This document shows, in pieces, positions 35,550-44,308 of a stretch of DNA of 64,000 nt. Source of the DNA: Lysinibacillus_B sp031181585 (GTDB lineage Bacteria > Bacillota > Bacilli > Bacillales_A > Planococcaceae); NCBI RefSeq assembly GCF_047301505.1, contig NZ_CP154840.1:2914001-2978000 (forward strand), written 5' to 3'. Made by a program: the position numbers and the translations under genes. Under the pieces are notes generated by a model. That model saw only the letters and a program-made list of their open reading frames with translations, searched no databases and was not told the origin of the DNA. The first letter of the stretch is position 1, and every line of letters begins with the position of its first letter.

Positions 35550-36422
35550 TCATTCCGGTGTGTTATATGTATAGTATGTACCAAGTGACTTCACGGAGCA
35601 ACCGAGAGCCCTCAGCTCTTCCACAGCTCCCTTCATCATTGACTCTTCTTCATCCGCCAACACGTCGATAATGAAGAAGTAATCTCCTAATCCTGTTTTA
35701 AGTGGACGCGATTCAATCTTACTCAAATTCAGCTTCCGCCAGGCAAATACAGATAATACCTGATGTAAAGCTCCGGACCCATCCGTTGGCAATGTCAGCA
35801 TAAATGTTGTCTTTGGTCCGCTGCTTGCCTGCTCTTTTGGCATTCTGCTATTTTCCTTCGATAAAACAAAAAACCGTGTATGATTGAAGTGAAAATCATG
35901 AATATTCTGCTCTACAACCTCTAGTCCATACCTTTCAGCTGCGGAATAATTGCCAATCGCGGCAATGCATTCATCCGGTGATTCAGACACGAGTTTTGCA
36001 GCAGCAGCGGTAGATGAATACTGATTAAGAGGGACTCCACCGAAATTATAAAACAAATATTTATGACATTGGGCAAGTGCATGCGGGTGTGAATAAATGG
36101 CTTTAATATTTTTCCATTGGTCGACCTGATTTTTATGTACCATCAAATGCTGTTGAATTTTCGATAAAACTTCTGCCGTAACGTATAGATTGGCCTCGTG
36201 GAATAAATAATCCACCGTTAAGGGGACAGAACCTTCTAGCGCGTTTTCAATCGGGACGACCGCTAAATCAACTTTCCCATCGGATACTGCCTCGATACAT
36301 TCTGGTATGGTTGAGCAAGGGAACAGCCATTCTTCCGGAAATAACCCTTTTGTAGCTAAATAAGTAAATGATGCTTCTGGCCCTAAATAAGCAATTCGTT
36401 TATCCCACTTTTCCTGTGACAT
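35550..36422 (-). CDS. pheA: Prephenate dehydratase
   Basis: 290 aa. Converts prephenate to phenylpyruvate. It opens with AYLGPEASFTYLA, with VVPIENALEGSV and the catalytic HNHTRFFVL-type region (DFHFNHTRFFVLSKE). The C-terminal ACT domain has ESRPLKTGLGDYFFIID for Phe feedback. RBS ATGGAGG. A hairpin terminator lies between pheB and this gene. Confidence 0.96.
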   Translation of the reverse strand: MSQEKWDKRIAYLGPEASFTYLATKGLFPEEWLFPCSTIPECIEAVSDGKVDLAVVPIENALEGSVPLTVDYLFHEANLYVTAEVLSKIQQHLMVHKNQVDQWKNIKAIYSHPHALAQCHKYLFYNFGGVPLNQYSSTAAAAKLVSESPDECIAAIGNYSAAERYGLEVVEQNIHDFHFNHTRFFVLSKENSRMPKEQASSGPKTTFMLTLPTDGSGALHQVLSVFAWRKLNLSKIESRPLKTGLGDYFFIIDVLADEEESMMKGAVEELRALGCSVKSLGTYYTYNTPE

Positions 36423-36470
36423 GTTATAGCCTCCATATCTGTTGTTTCTAAATTTTCAGTTAATGATAGA

Positions 36471-36508
36471 TAAAAAAGAGGGAGCGCATGCTTGCGCTCC
36501 TAGCTCTT
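36471..36508 (-). terminator. Terminator or attenuator between pheB and pheA
   Basis: Stem AAGAG..GGAGCGC / GCGCTCC..CTCTT with a 6-nt loop and T-run on the minus strand. It starts at the pheB stop codon and ends about 50 nt before pheA. No separate promoter for pheA is obvious. Confidence 0.75.
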
Positions 36509-36963
36509 TATAATGCGCCCGAACTGATGACTTCCGCTGATTCTACAAAATCCAGTCTCTTCAATGTCTGCATCCATTCATCCAGTTCATGAATCATACT
36601 TGTGACATCAAGTGAGAGCGTAACATTTGCCCGTCCCTGAATTGGAATCGTCTGGTGGATCGTCAGTACGTTGCAATGTGCTTCTGATACGAGCTCCAGC
36701 AATTTCGCCAATGCGCCTTTACGGTCCTGTAATTGGATAAATACAGTTAATATACGTTCCTGCACAATGGAGTGGAAGGGAAAAACGGCATCACGATATT
36801 TATAAAAGGCGCTCCTTGATAAATCCACTTCTTTTACAGCGTCCCAAATAGAGGCGACCTGTCCACTTTGAAGCAATTGCTTCGCTTCTAATGTTTTTTG
36901 CATCGCGTCTGTCAGTACATCTTCACGCACTAAATAATACCGTTGATTAGCAACGTTTTTCAT
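36508..36963 (-). CDS. pheB: ACT domain protein PheB
   Basis: 151 aa. The N-terminal half contains a DNA-binding-like helix segment (DLSRSAFYKYRDAVFPFH) and the C-terminal half an ACT domain (QLQDRKGALAKLLELVSEAHCNVLTI). In Bacillus it is encoded between obg and pheA; it has been named a chorismate mutase in old annotations without a matching active site. Its role is probably regulatory. 24 bp after obg. Confidence 0.9.
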   Translation of the reverse strand: MKNVANQRYYLVREDVLTDAMQKTLEAKQLLQSGQVASIWDAVKEVDLSRSAFYKYRDAVFPFHSIVQERILTVFIQLQDRKGALAKLLELVSEAHCNVLTIHQTIPIQGRANVTLSLDVTSMIHELDEWMQTLKRLDFVESAEVISSGAL

Positions 36964-36987
36964 ACTCTTCCCTCCAAAGCTAAAACC

Positions 36988-38277
36988 TTAGTCAATAAAT
37001 TCAAATTCAAATTCTAATAGGCGTACCGTATCACCATCAGTTGCACCACGTTCACGCAGAGCCTCGTCAACTCCCATCGCACGCAATTGACGTGCAAAGC
37101 GACGAATACCGTCTTCGCGGCTGAAGTCTGTCATTTTGAATAAACGTTCGATTGAACCGCCCGACAGGACAAATGCACCGTCGTCATCACGTGTGATGTC
37201 AAAATTATCCTTCTTCGATTCGTGTTTGTAAAGAACTGTTGCATCGGATTCTTCCTCTGTAATTTCATGAAGCTGGAATTCAGGGGTTACTTCCAACAAG
37301 TCAGCGATTTCAAATAATAATGGCTTTAGCCCTTGTCGGGAAACAGCTGAAATTGGGAATATCTTTACATCCTCTTTAACCTTCTTTTTAAACTCTTCCA
37401 AGTTTTCTTCAGCGCCCGGCATATCCATTTTGTTTGCAACAATAATTTGTGGACGTTCTGTTAAACGAAGGTTATACTCTTCCAGTTCTTTATTGATCGT
37501 TACGTAATCATCATATGGATCACGGCCTTCCATGCCGCTCATATCAATTACATGGACGATTACACGCGTGCGTTCAATATGTCGCAGGAACTGCATACCA
37601 AGACCTACACCTTGATGGGCTCCTTCAATCAGGCCTGGCAGGTCAGCCATTGCAAAGCTTCGGCCATCTTCCGTTTCTACCATTCCTAAGTTCGGTACGA
37701 TGGTTGTAAAATGATATGCGCCGATTTTCGGCTTCGCTGCCGATACAACAGAAAGCAGTGTTGACTTTCCAACAGAAGGGAATCCTACCAGCCCTACATC
37801 TGCCAATACTTTTAATTCTAAAATTACATCCAGTTCTTGACCCGGTTCACCTTTTTCAGCAAGCTCTGGGGCAGGGTTTGCTGGAGTTGCAAAGCGTGAA
37901 TTCCCACGGCCTCCACGACCTGCTTTTGCGATGACAGCACGCTGGCCATCTTCTACTAAGTCTGCAATAACGGCCTTTGTTTCTGCGTTGATTACTACTG
38001 TCCCTGGCGGCACTTTAACAATCAGATCTTCTGCACGGCGTCCATGCATTCCTTTACTCATACCATGCTCGCCACGTTCCGCCTTGAAATGGCGCTTATA
38101 GCGGAAGTCCATTAGCGTTCGAAGACCTTCGTCCACTACAAAGACAACATTTCCACCATGTCCTCCGTCTCCGCCGGCTGGTCCGCCATTTGGTACATAT
38201 TTTTCACGGCGGAATGCAACCATTCCGTCTCCGCCGTCTCCACCTTTAACGTATATCTTTACGTGATCGACAAACAT
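36988..38277 (-). CDS. obg: Ribosome-assembly/stress GTPase Obg
   Basis: 429 aa. Glycine-rich N-terminal Obg domain (MFVDHVKIYVKGGDGGDG), G domain with GFPSVGKSTLL (P-loop), DLPGLIEGA (G3) and NKMD (G4), and the C-terminal OCT domain. Needed for 50S maturation, stress response and sporulation initiation in Bacillus. The ATG at 38277 shares one base with the spo0B stop (TAATG), which implies translational coupling. Confidence 0.97.
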   Translation of the reverse strand: MFVDHVKIYVKGGDGGDGMVAFRREKYVPNGGPAGGDGGHGGNVVFVVDEGLRTLMDFRYKRHFKAERGEHGMSKGMHGRRAEDLIVKVPPGTVVINAETKAVIADLVEDGQRAVIAKAGRGGRGNSRFATPANPAPELAEKGEPGQELDVILELKVLADVGLVGFPSVGKSTLLSVVSAAKPKIGAYHFTTIVPNLGMVETEDGRSFAMADLPGLIEGAHQGVGLGMQFLRHIERTRVIVHVIDMSGMEGRDPYDDYVTINKELEEYNLRLTERPQIIVANKMDMPGAEENLEEFKKKVKEDVKIFPISAVSRQGLKPLLFEIADLLEVTPEFQLHEITEEESDATVLYKHESKKDNFDITRDDDGAFVLSGGSIERLFKMTDFSREDGIRRFARQLRAMGVDEALRERGATDGDTVRLLEFEFEFID

Positions 38278-38804
38278 TACTTCCACTCCCTATTTTGCAT
38301 TGCTATTTTGAATGACACGGCTGTCTGTTCCAGCGTCTCTACATAGAATGCTTCCGTTTCTGTATGAAAATGCGGTATTTCTGTAAAGTTCCCGGTAAAA
38401 TGAACGGTTACTTTCCATCCACCCGCAGCACCTGCAACCTCGATTTTCAAATATTGCTCTGAAAAAACATCTAATCGCTCATGCACATGAATAATTGTCT
38501 CTTCCAAGTATTCTACAATCGGCTCGTCCCATCGTTCGTTTAAGGATTCCGTTACATTGCTTGATAGGGTAATTAAAAATTCAGGGTGGCGCCATTTTAG
38601 CGTCTGTAAAAACTCAACCGTCTTAGGCCATCCGATTTTCCCTAAACCTGAAAACTGCTGGCATTGCAGTGAAATTTCATTGATAAGCTCCTTTGCTTCT
38701 TCCACCCGACCTAGGTCAAGATTCATTTTAATCAAATGAAGCTGATTTAAAAAATCATGATTGGTAAAACGTAACACGTCTTTTACCGTAAACGACTGCC
38801 CCAT
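38277..38804 (-). CDS. spo0B: Sporulation initiation phosphotransferase Spo0B
   Basis: 175 aa. Carries phosphate from Spo0F to Spo0A in the sporulation phosphorelay. The phospho-accepting His is in LRFTNHDFLNQLHLIKMNL, matching the RHDW..LQLIKGNL helix of B. subtilis. A degenerate HATPase-like C-terminal part follows. The ATG at 38804 has a GGGGTGAG segment 7 nt upstream; a GTG at 38816 is a weaker alternative. Upstream of obg, as in B. subtilis. Confidence 0.88.
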   Translation of the reverse strand: MGQSFTVKDVLRFTNHDFLNQLHLIKMNLDLGRVEEAKELINEISLQCQQFSGLGKIGWPKTVEFLQTLKWRHPEFLITLSSNVTESLNERWDEPIVEYLEETIIHVHERLDVFSEQYLKIEVAGAAGGWKVTVHFTGNFTEIPHFHTETEAFYVETLEQTAVSFKIAMQNREWK

Positions 38805-38837
38805 ACCTTCACTCACCCCACTACTGTTATCCTACCT

Positions 38838-38846
38838 AGTATAACA
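38838..38846 (-). promoter_or_regulatory. Extended -10 promoter of spo0B-obg-pheB
   Basis: Minus strand TGTTATACT, with TGn extension, about 30 nt before spo0B. Confidence 0.5.
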
Positions 38847-38984
38847 ATTTTTTAATTACTTTTCCTTCAAAACGTAATACTTGGAACATTCCAATAATCC
38901 ATACAGGAAATCCTGCCTTTTCCAAAGAAAAACATAGTTATGAGGTATCTCTATCATTTAAAAACCCATCATTTCCTAGTCCTC

Positions 38985-39021
38985 AAAAAAAAGTAGACAA
39001 AGTCAAAACGACTTTGTCTAC
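38985..39021 (-). terminator. Terminator of the rplU-prp-rpmA operon
   Basis: Perfect 12-bp stem (38993-39004 / 39010-39021) and an eight-T run on the minus strand, just after rpmA. Confidence 0.92.
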
Positions 39022-39028
39022 GTTTTTT

Positions 39029-39325
39029 TTATGCTTCTTGAGCTACTGGGTATACAGATACTTTTTTCTTATCGCGGCCCATGCGTTCGAATTTTACAAC
39101 GCCATCAACTTTCGCGAATAGAGTATCGTCACCACCACGGCCTACGTTTGTACCTGGGTAGATTTTTGTACCGCGTTGACGGTAAAGAATTGAACCACCA
39201 GTTACGAATTGACCGTCTGCACGTTTAGCACCAAGACGTTTCGCCTCAGAGTCACGACCGTTCTTTGTAGAACCTACACCTTTTTTAGATGCGAAGAACT
39301 GAAGATCTAAAGTTAGTAATAACAT
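39029..39325 (-). CDS. rpmA: Ribosomal protein bL27 (with Prp-cleaved N-terminal extension)
   Basis: 98 aa. After an N-terminal extension MLLLTLDLQFFA comes ASKKGVGSTKNGRDS, the conserved L27 tail that reaches the peptidyl transferase centre. In Firmicutes the extension is removed after FFA by the protease Prp, encoded immediately upstream. Operon order rplU-prp-rpmA is intact. Confidence 0.97.
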   Translation of the reverse strand: MLLLTLDLQFFASKKGVGSTKNGRDSEAKRLGAKRADGQFVTGGSILYRQRGTKIYPGTNVGRGGDDTLFAKVDGVVKFERMGRDKKKVSVYPVAQEA

Positions 39326-39339
39326 CTTTGTTCCACCTC

Positions 39340-39678
39340 CTACACCATTTTATATTTTAGTTCAATATAATCCGAATAGCTAGCAGTCATTGTGTAGAAC
39401 TGTGTAACCATAGTATTCAGGATTACTTGTAGTTTATCGTCTGTTTCAGGATCGAGGTCATTCGGCAATTTTACAGATAAATAGCCGCCTTCAGCGCCCT
39501 GTTCGATTTGCGGCTGGATGCCTGTGATATGATGAATCGCATTTACTGCACCAAAGGCAACAGCAGAAGCACCAGCACATACAAGATCACGGCCATATAC
39601 ATCAGATAAGGCATGTCCTGAAATCTCAAATCCATACGATTTACGATTTTCATCGCTATAAATAGTTACCGTAATCAT
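39340..39678 (-). CDS. prp: Ribosomal-processing cysteine protease Prp (YsxB)
   Basis: 112 aa. Cleaves the N-terminal extension of L27. Catalytic His is in the SGHALSDVYGRD segment and Cys in DLVCAGASAVAFG. The ATG at 39678 has AGGTG 6 nt upstream; a GTG nine nt earlier overlaps the RBS. Between rplU and rpmA. Confidence 0.94.
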   Translation of the reverse strand: MITVTIYSDENRKSYGFEISGHALSDVYGRDLVCAGASAVAFGAVNAIHHITGIQPQIEQGAEGGYLSVKLPNDLDPETDDKLQVILNTMVTQFYTMTASYSDYIELKYKMV

Positions 39679-39695
39679 TCGGTTCACCTCACTGA

Positions 39696-40004
39696 TTAAG
39701 CGTTGATTGCTTCAACAACTAATTTAGTGTATGGTTGACGGTGACCTTGTTTACGACGGTAGTTTTTCTTCGCTTTTAATTTGAAAACAGTAATTTTCTT
39801 TTGCTTGCCTTCTTTCACAACTTTCGCTGTTACAGTAGCGCCAGCAACAGTTGGAGCACCAACTTTAACTGTTTCTCCACCTACGAATAAAACTTTGTCA
39901 AAAGTAACGATTTCGTCAGCAGCTACACCTAGTTTTTCAACATAGATTTCTTGACCTGCTTCAACTTTGATTTGTTTACCACCAGTTTCGATAATTGCGT
40001 ACAT
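39696..40004 (-). CDS. rplU: Ribosomal protein bL21
   Basis: 102 aa, complete: starts MYAIIETGGKQIKVEAGQ and has the C-terminal KNYRRKQGHRQPYT that binds 23S rRNA. First gene of the operon, with GAGGAGG upstream and a structured leader. Confidence 0.98.
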   Translation of the reverse strand: MYAIIETGGKQIKVEAGQEIYVEKLGVAADEIVTFDKVLFVGGETVKVGAPTVAGATVTAKVVKEGKQKKITVFKLKAKKNYRRKQGHRQPYTKLVVEAINA

Positions 40005-40118
40005 TAAAATGCACCTCCTCTAATAAACTAAGACTCGCCTGTTATTGAAAGGTGACCGCATTTCGCGGCTCTTAGGCACCTTGCCAGTGCGGTTGTAGCG
40101 GGTGCTACAAACAATAAC
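40005..40118 (-). promoter_or_regulatory. L21 ribosomal leader (probable autoregulatory 5' UTR)
   Basis: About 110 nt between promoter and rplU. On the minus strand it has the hairpin GTAGCACCCGCTAC, a GGTGCC / GGTCACC region and GCCGCGAAATGCGGT, as expected of the Firmicute L21 leader family. Structure assigned by eye; Rfam search not possible. Confidence 0.75.
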
Positions 40119-40124
40119 ATTAAA

Positions 40125-40153
40125 ATACTACCACGCTCCGCCTTTCAAGTCAA
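40125..40153 (-). promoter_or_regulatory. Promoter of rplU-prp-rpmA
   Basis: TTGACT (40148-40153), 17 nt, TAGTAT (40125-40130) on the minus strand. The -35 is formed by the last two sense codons of spoIVFB (TTG ACT) just before its TGA. Confidence 0.65.
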
Positions 40154-40759
40154 CCGATTCATTACAACTTTTTCAAATGCTGAACGGTACTTCCGGAATC
40201 TCCATTCTCCTATTACTTCGCTCCATAACAAGAGACTTAAGACAGCTAGGAAAATAGATTGTGGTAGCATTAGGAATGTTACTACCACTATTATAGTAAT
40301 AAAACTTAAGGAAAGCGATATATAATACTCGTAGATCTTTTTCTTTGGGTTCATTTTCAATAAAAAATTACAAAGAATTTGTCCACCGTCAAGCGGATAA
40401 ATAGGAAGTAAATTTACAAGAAGAAGGGTTAGTTGAATAATAGCAAATTCTTTCTGAAACAGAGTGGGTACAAATGAGCTGCCTGCATAGGCAACGAGGG
40501 TAAATAACGGTCCGCCTGCAGCGATCCACATAAGAGACGTATAGGACGGGGCTTGTCCTGTTGCAAATTGAATATTCGCCCCAAAAGGAAGCATGGTCAC
40601 TCTTCTCACTTTCACCCCGCGAAGCCACGCGAAAAGAAGGTGACCTGCCTCGTGCCAAAGCAAAGACACGAGGACAAGGAAATAATGCGCTATATGTCCA
40701 CTCAATGCCCATATAAGCAGCATTGCCAAAAACACCGGATGGATTCTTATATTACCCAT
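40145..40759 (-). CDS. spoIVFB: SpoIVFB intramembrane zinc protease, short form without CBS domain
   Basis: 204 aa, M50B site-2 protease that activates pro-SigK. Zinc motif HEAGH (about residues 37-41) and the second site NLLPIYPLDGG (about 115-125), in about six membrane helices. It ends right after the last membrane-proximal helix. B. subtilis SpoIVFB (288 aa) has a C-terminal ATP-binding CBS domain that is missing here. It overlaps spoIVFA by 8 bp (ATGGGTAA), which implies coupled translation. Confidence 0.88.
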   Translation of the reverse strand: MGNIRIHPVFLAMLLIWALSGHIAHYFLVLVSLLWHEAGHLLFAWLRGVKVRRVTMLPFGANIQFATGQAPSYTSLMWIAAGGPLFTLVAYAGSSFVPTLFQKEFAIIQLTLLLVNLLPIYPLDGGQILCNFLLKMNPKKKIYEYYISLSLSFITIIVVVTFLMLPQSIFLAVLSLLLWSEVIGEWRFRKYRSAFEKVVMNRLT

Positions 40760-41279
40760 ATTGCTTTAGCCATTCCACCGTTTCTTCTAAGCTCAGCACC
40801 CGTCCGTTTTTTTCAATTTGGATGAATAATTCGCCCGCTTCCTTTACCCCGATGACCTCACCGGCTGCAACCGTACTGTACGGCAAATGATAAAAATCAT
40901 CGATGAATCCAAACGTCACACTATATCCATCGTCATAAGCAATAGAAAGGACTTTCCCCGTCCTTGCAGTATGCCCAGTATACACAATGACACCTGATTG
41001 TATTGCCGCAATTGTCACCGGCTCCTCATAGGCGAGCATGAATCCTTTATCATACCGTTTGATCGCTACAAATTTCACGAGCTCCCCCTTCGAAGTCGAG
41101 GCAACCTCCACCAGCTCTTCTTGTGAAAATAACTCACTTACTGTATGCCGCATCATTGTCATATGCTCCGTGCTATAAACAATTCGTGATATCACGTGCC
41201 TTACCGATTCATTAGAACTGTTCAAACCGATATAAATGACAACGCATAGAATAAGCGAGGTAAGCCATTGCCATGCTTT
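40752..41279 (-). CDS. spoIVFA: Sporulation protein SpoIVFA
   Basis: 175 aa. One N-terminal membrane helix (WQWLTSLILCVVIYIGL) followed by an extracytoplasmic M23/LytM-like domain (VIVYTGHTARTGKVLSIAYD, VTFGFIDD) that lacks the HxH zinc site. It holds SpoIVFB in the engulfed-forespore membrane and is the target of SpoIVB/CtpB. The ATG at 41279 has AAAGGATGG upstream. Confidence 0.88.
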   Translation of the reverse strand, partial: KAWQWLTSLILCVVIYIGLNSSNESVRHVISRIVYSTEHMTMMRHTVSELFSQEELVEVASTSKGELVKFVAIKRYDKGFMLAYEEPVTIAAIQSGVIVYTGHTARTGKVLSIAYDDGYSVTFGFIDDFYHLPYSTVAAGEVIGVKEAGELFIQIEKNGRVLSLEETVEWLKQYG

Positions 41280-41320
41280 CATGTCACCATCCTTTTTATT
41301 ATCATATGTCAGTAAGTACA

Positions 41321-41356
41321 AAAAAACGCCCTTTAGCTCATTACTAAAGGACGTTT
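41321..41356 (-). terminator. Terminator of mreBCD-minCD
   Basis: Stem built on AAACGTCCTTTAG / CTAAAGGGCGTTT followed by T7 on the minus strand, after the minD stop at 41362. Confidence 0.9.
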
Positions 41357-41361
41357 CCTAT

Positions 41362-42159
41362 TTATTTTGAGAAAATGGACTTTAACCTTGCAAAAACACC
41401 TTTGGACTCTTCCTCCAACTTCATCAGAGGAACAGATTCACCCAGGATTCTGCGGGCAATATTACGGTAGCCAAGAGATGCTCTATTATTTGGATCCATT
41501 ACAATAGGCTCTCCCTTATTAGAAGAGCTGATGACATCTTCACTATCAATGACGATACCAAGCAAGTCTATTGATAAATGCGAAGTTACCTCTGTAATAT
41601 CCATCGTATCGCCACTGTCCATCAAATGCTTTCGAATTCGGTTGATAATCAGTTTAGGCGCTCCGATTGCTTCCTGCTCAAGTAATCCTATGATACGGTC
41701 AGCATCACGGACCGCAGAAATTTCCGGGGTTGTTACAACGATTGCCTGATCCGCTCCGGCAACAGCATTTTTATACCCCTGCTCAATACCCGCTGGACAG
41801 TCAATTAACACATAGTCAAATTCTTGTTTCAAGCCCTCAATCAGACTCTTCATCTGCTCTGGATTTACAGCGTTTTTATCAGTTGTTTGAGCAGCTGGTA
41901 ATAAAAATAGTTTGTCATCGACACGCTTGTCTTTCACAAGCGCCTGGTTTGGCTTACAACGGCCTTCCACTACATCGACTAGGTCATAAATAATACGATT
42001 TTCCAAACCTAGTACAACGTCTAGATTACGAAGGCCGATATCAGTATCTACTAAACATACTTTTTTCCCTTGAAGAGCCAATGCAGTTCCAAGATTAGCA
42101 GTTGTAGTTGTTTTACCGACCCCGCCTTTACCTGAAGTTATTACGATTGCTTCACCCAC
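41362..42159 (-). CDS. minD: Septum-site determining ATPase MinD
   Basis: 265 aa. Deviant Walker A GKGGVGKTTTTANLG, switch region VLIDCPAGIEQGY and a C-terminal amphipathic helix (GVFARLKSIFSK) that binds the membrane. It recruits MinC to block polar division. Starts 1 bp after minC ends. Confidence 0.98.
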   Translation of the reverse strand: MGEAIVITSGKGGVGKTTTTANLGTALALQGKKVCLVDTDIGLRNLDVVLGLENRIIYDLVDVVEGRCKPNQALVKDKRVDDKLFLLPAAQTTDKNAVNPEQMKSLIEGLKQEFDYVLIDCPAGIEQGYKNAVAGADQAIVVTTPEISAVRDADRIIGLLEQEAIGAPKLIINRIRKHLMDSGDTMDITEVTSHLSIDLLGIVIDSEDVISSSNKGEPIVMDPNNRASLGYRNIARRILGESVPLMKLEEESKGVFARLKSIFSK

Positions 42160-42160
42160 A

Positions 42161-42829
42161 TTAGCTTCCCCCTTTAAATGTATTCAAAAATGGCCGAAGC
42201 TTTCTTATGTCCTGTACATGACTATAAGAAATTTCACCATATGAATTCAAATACGCGCATAGTTGTTCTCTATGCTTAAGTACAAATTGTTGCTCGTTGC
42301 TCATCATTTGCGTCTGATCTGCGATTAACACATGTGTCGGCGCAAAAAAGGCAGCTGTGATGACCGCTTCCTTATTCCCTCCGGCTCCTGCATGCGCAAT
42401 CCCCTTCAGCTTGCCGAGCACGTATATATTTCCACCCGCTTCGATTCGACCATTAGGATTTACATCCCCCACGATCACTATGTCTCCGGGAGAACGGACA
42501 ATCTGTCCTGAGCGAATGATCCCTGCATAAATTTCACATTTTTGTTGTAAAATCCGCTGATTGCTCTCTTCGGTTGTGAGCACATCACTTTGTACCTTTG
42601 AAACTCGCATCTTCCCTGTATTTTGTACAACTTCAGTCAGCTGCTTTCTTTGCTGTTCTGTACAATATCGATTCCCGAGGTGAAGCTGCACCTCTACTTT
42701 ACCATCTATGCCACCTTCTGAAACTTTGCGCTCCAGCTCTTCGACTAGCTCAGAATAAGCACATTGGTCATCCAGTCGGAGTACTAGTCCATCTTTTGTC
42801 CCCTTGATATGGACATACGACTTCTTCAT
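42161..42829 (-). CDS. minC: Septum formation inhibitor MinC
   Basis: 222 aa. N-terminal FtsZ-binding domain (MKKSYVHIKGTKDGLVLRLD) and the C-terminal beta-helix with GDVNPNGRIEAGGNIYVLGKL-like repeats (written in parts: GDVNPNGRI, GGNIYVLG, GIAHAG). Operon with mreD upstream and minD downstream. Confidence 0.95.
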   Translation of the reverse strand: MKKSYVHIKGTKDGLVLRLDDQCAYSELVEELERKVSEGGIDGKVEVQLHLGNRYCTEQQRKQLTEVVQNTGKMRVSKVQSDVLTTEESNQRILQQKCEIYAGIIRSGQIVRSPGDIVIVGDVNPNGRIEAGGNIYVLGKLKGIAHAGAGGNKEAVITAAFFAPTHVLIADQTQMMSNEQQFVLKHREQLCAYLNSYGEISYSHVQDIRKLRPFLNTFKGGS

Positions 42830-42860
42830 AGTTAAAGTGACACCTCACGCTTCCATTTTA

Positions 42861-43385
42861 TTATGTCATACTGCGTTCCCGCTCAAGCAGCCGTGCATTA
42901 ATTAAATATTTAAATGCCCAGCCGAGCATAAGTAAAAATAAAAGGTTTGCCCCGATTGTTGGTAATAAGCGTCCATTTAAAAATTCCATAAATGGCATAG
43001 CCGTAAAATCGATGAGCAGGAAGAATTCATAGAGCAGGAACTCCATTCCAGCAACAAGCAGCACAGCAAGCACTGTCGTAATAAGCAAATGCTGATGGAT
43101 AAATTTAATACTCCAACCTGCGATGAAGCATACTAATGGATATAGCACTGAATATAATCCAATAATATCAATGTAAAATACATCATACAAGAGTCCAAAA
43201 ATCAGACCATAGATGACTGCACGTTTACGATTGTAATAAATAGAAATGAAGATTAAGTATAGTATTAGGAAACGCGGTACGAGATAGGCCGTATAGTCCT
43301 TAAAGTAAATAGGAGAAAACTTGGCAAATTCAGGTTCCAGCAAAAACAGCAGGACGGCGACGAATGGTATTAAATATCGGACCAT
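42861..43385 (-). CDS. mreD: Rod shape-determining protein MreD
   Basis: 174 aa, five or six membrane helices (for example IPFVAVLLFLLEPEFA, VIYGLIFGLLYDVFYIDIIG). Its start shares one base with the mreC stop. Works with MreC in elongasome function. Confidence 0.92.
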   Translation of the reverse strand: MVRYLIPFVAVLLFLLEPEFAKFSPIYFKDYTAYLVPRFLILYLIFISIYYNRKRAVIYGLIFGLLYDVFYIDIIGLYSVLYPLVCFIAGWSIKFIHQHLLITTVLAVLLVAGMEFLLYEFFLLIDFTAMPFMEFLNGRLLPTIGANLLFLLMLGWAFKYLINARLLERERSMT

Positions 43386-44296
43386 TATTCGTCACCTTCT
43401 GCTTTTGTATTTTCATTTGTTAAATCATTATTCGTTCCTGCACCGTCCAGGCCATCAATTGATGTAATAGAACGCTCTGCAATAATTACTTCCTCTAATA
43501 GCGAGAAGTCTGCAGATGGTTTAACAAATGCCATTTTTGTCAGTCCGAAATCATCTGTCGTCACCTCAGTAATTTCGCCAATCGGAATACCTTTCGGGAA
43601 GATTCCCCCGAGACCAGAGGATACTACTTTTTCCCCAACCTCAATTTTTTTGCTGGAATCAATCCGTTTTAACACTAACTCGTTTCGTTCTGCATCGAAG
43701 CCTTCAACAAGTCCGTAAACATCCTCTTTTTCAGCTTGCACTAATGCAGATACACGGTAATTCGAATTATTTGTATATAAAAGTTCTACCTCAGAAGTAT
43801 ATGGCGTCACAAGAATAATTTTCCCGATAAGCCCACGAGCTGTCATAACAGCCATATTTTTTTCCACGCCGTGCTTGGAACCTTTATTTAAAATGATTTT
43901 TTCTTCCCATTGATCAGGGTTTCTCGCAATGACCGTCGCATGGATTGGATTATAATCAAGCAGGCTCTGTTCTTTATCGCTAAGCTCCTGTAAATTGGCA
44001 TTTTCCTTTTCCAAATTGTGAACTTTCGTCTGCAGTACTGCAAACTCCTCCAAACGCATTTTCAATCGTTTATTTTCTTCATACGTATTCAATAATGATT
44101 CAATTCCGCTGAAAATACCTGTTATGTAATTTGTCGGCTTTGCTACAATACCCTGTGCAAAGCCGACTGTATCCTTAATAATCTGTTCTGGAAATGTCGC
44201 GTTCTGACGATCACGTAATGAGAAGCTAATCAATGCCACAAGGAAAATAACACTTACTAAAAGCACTATCAGTTTCTTATTTGAAAAATGTGGCAT
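43385..44296 (-). CDS. mreC: Rod shape-determining protein MreC
   Basis: 303 aa. N-terminal membrane anchor (KLIVLLVSVIFLVALISFS), a coiled coil (NTYEENKRLKMRLEEF ... ELSDKEQSLLDY) and the beta-rich outer domain with the segment PDQWEEKIILNKGSKHGV. Acidic C-terminal tail. Organises the lateral-wall machinery. Confidence 0.95.
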   Translation of the reverse strand: MPHFSNKKLIVLLVSVIFLVALISFSLRDRQNATFPEQIIKDTVGFAQGIVAKPTNYITGIFSGIESLLNTYEENKRLKMRLEEFAVLQTKVHNLEKENANLQELSDKEQSLLDYNPIHATVIARNPDQWEEKIILNKGSKHGVEKNMAVMTARGLIGKIILVTPYTSEVELLYTNNSNYRVSALVQAEKEDVYGLVEGFDAERNELVLKRIDSSKKIEVGEKVVSSGLGGIFPKGIPIGEITEVTTDDFGLTKMAFVKPSADFSLLEEVIIAERSITSIDGLDGAGTNNDLTNENTKAEGDE

Positions 44297-44308
44297 TGCC
44301 TATCCTCC

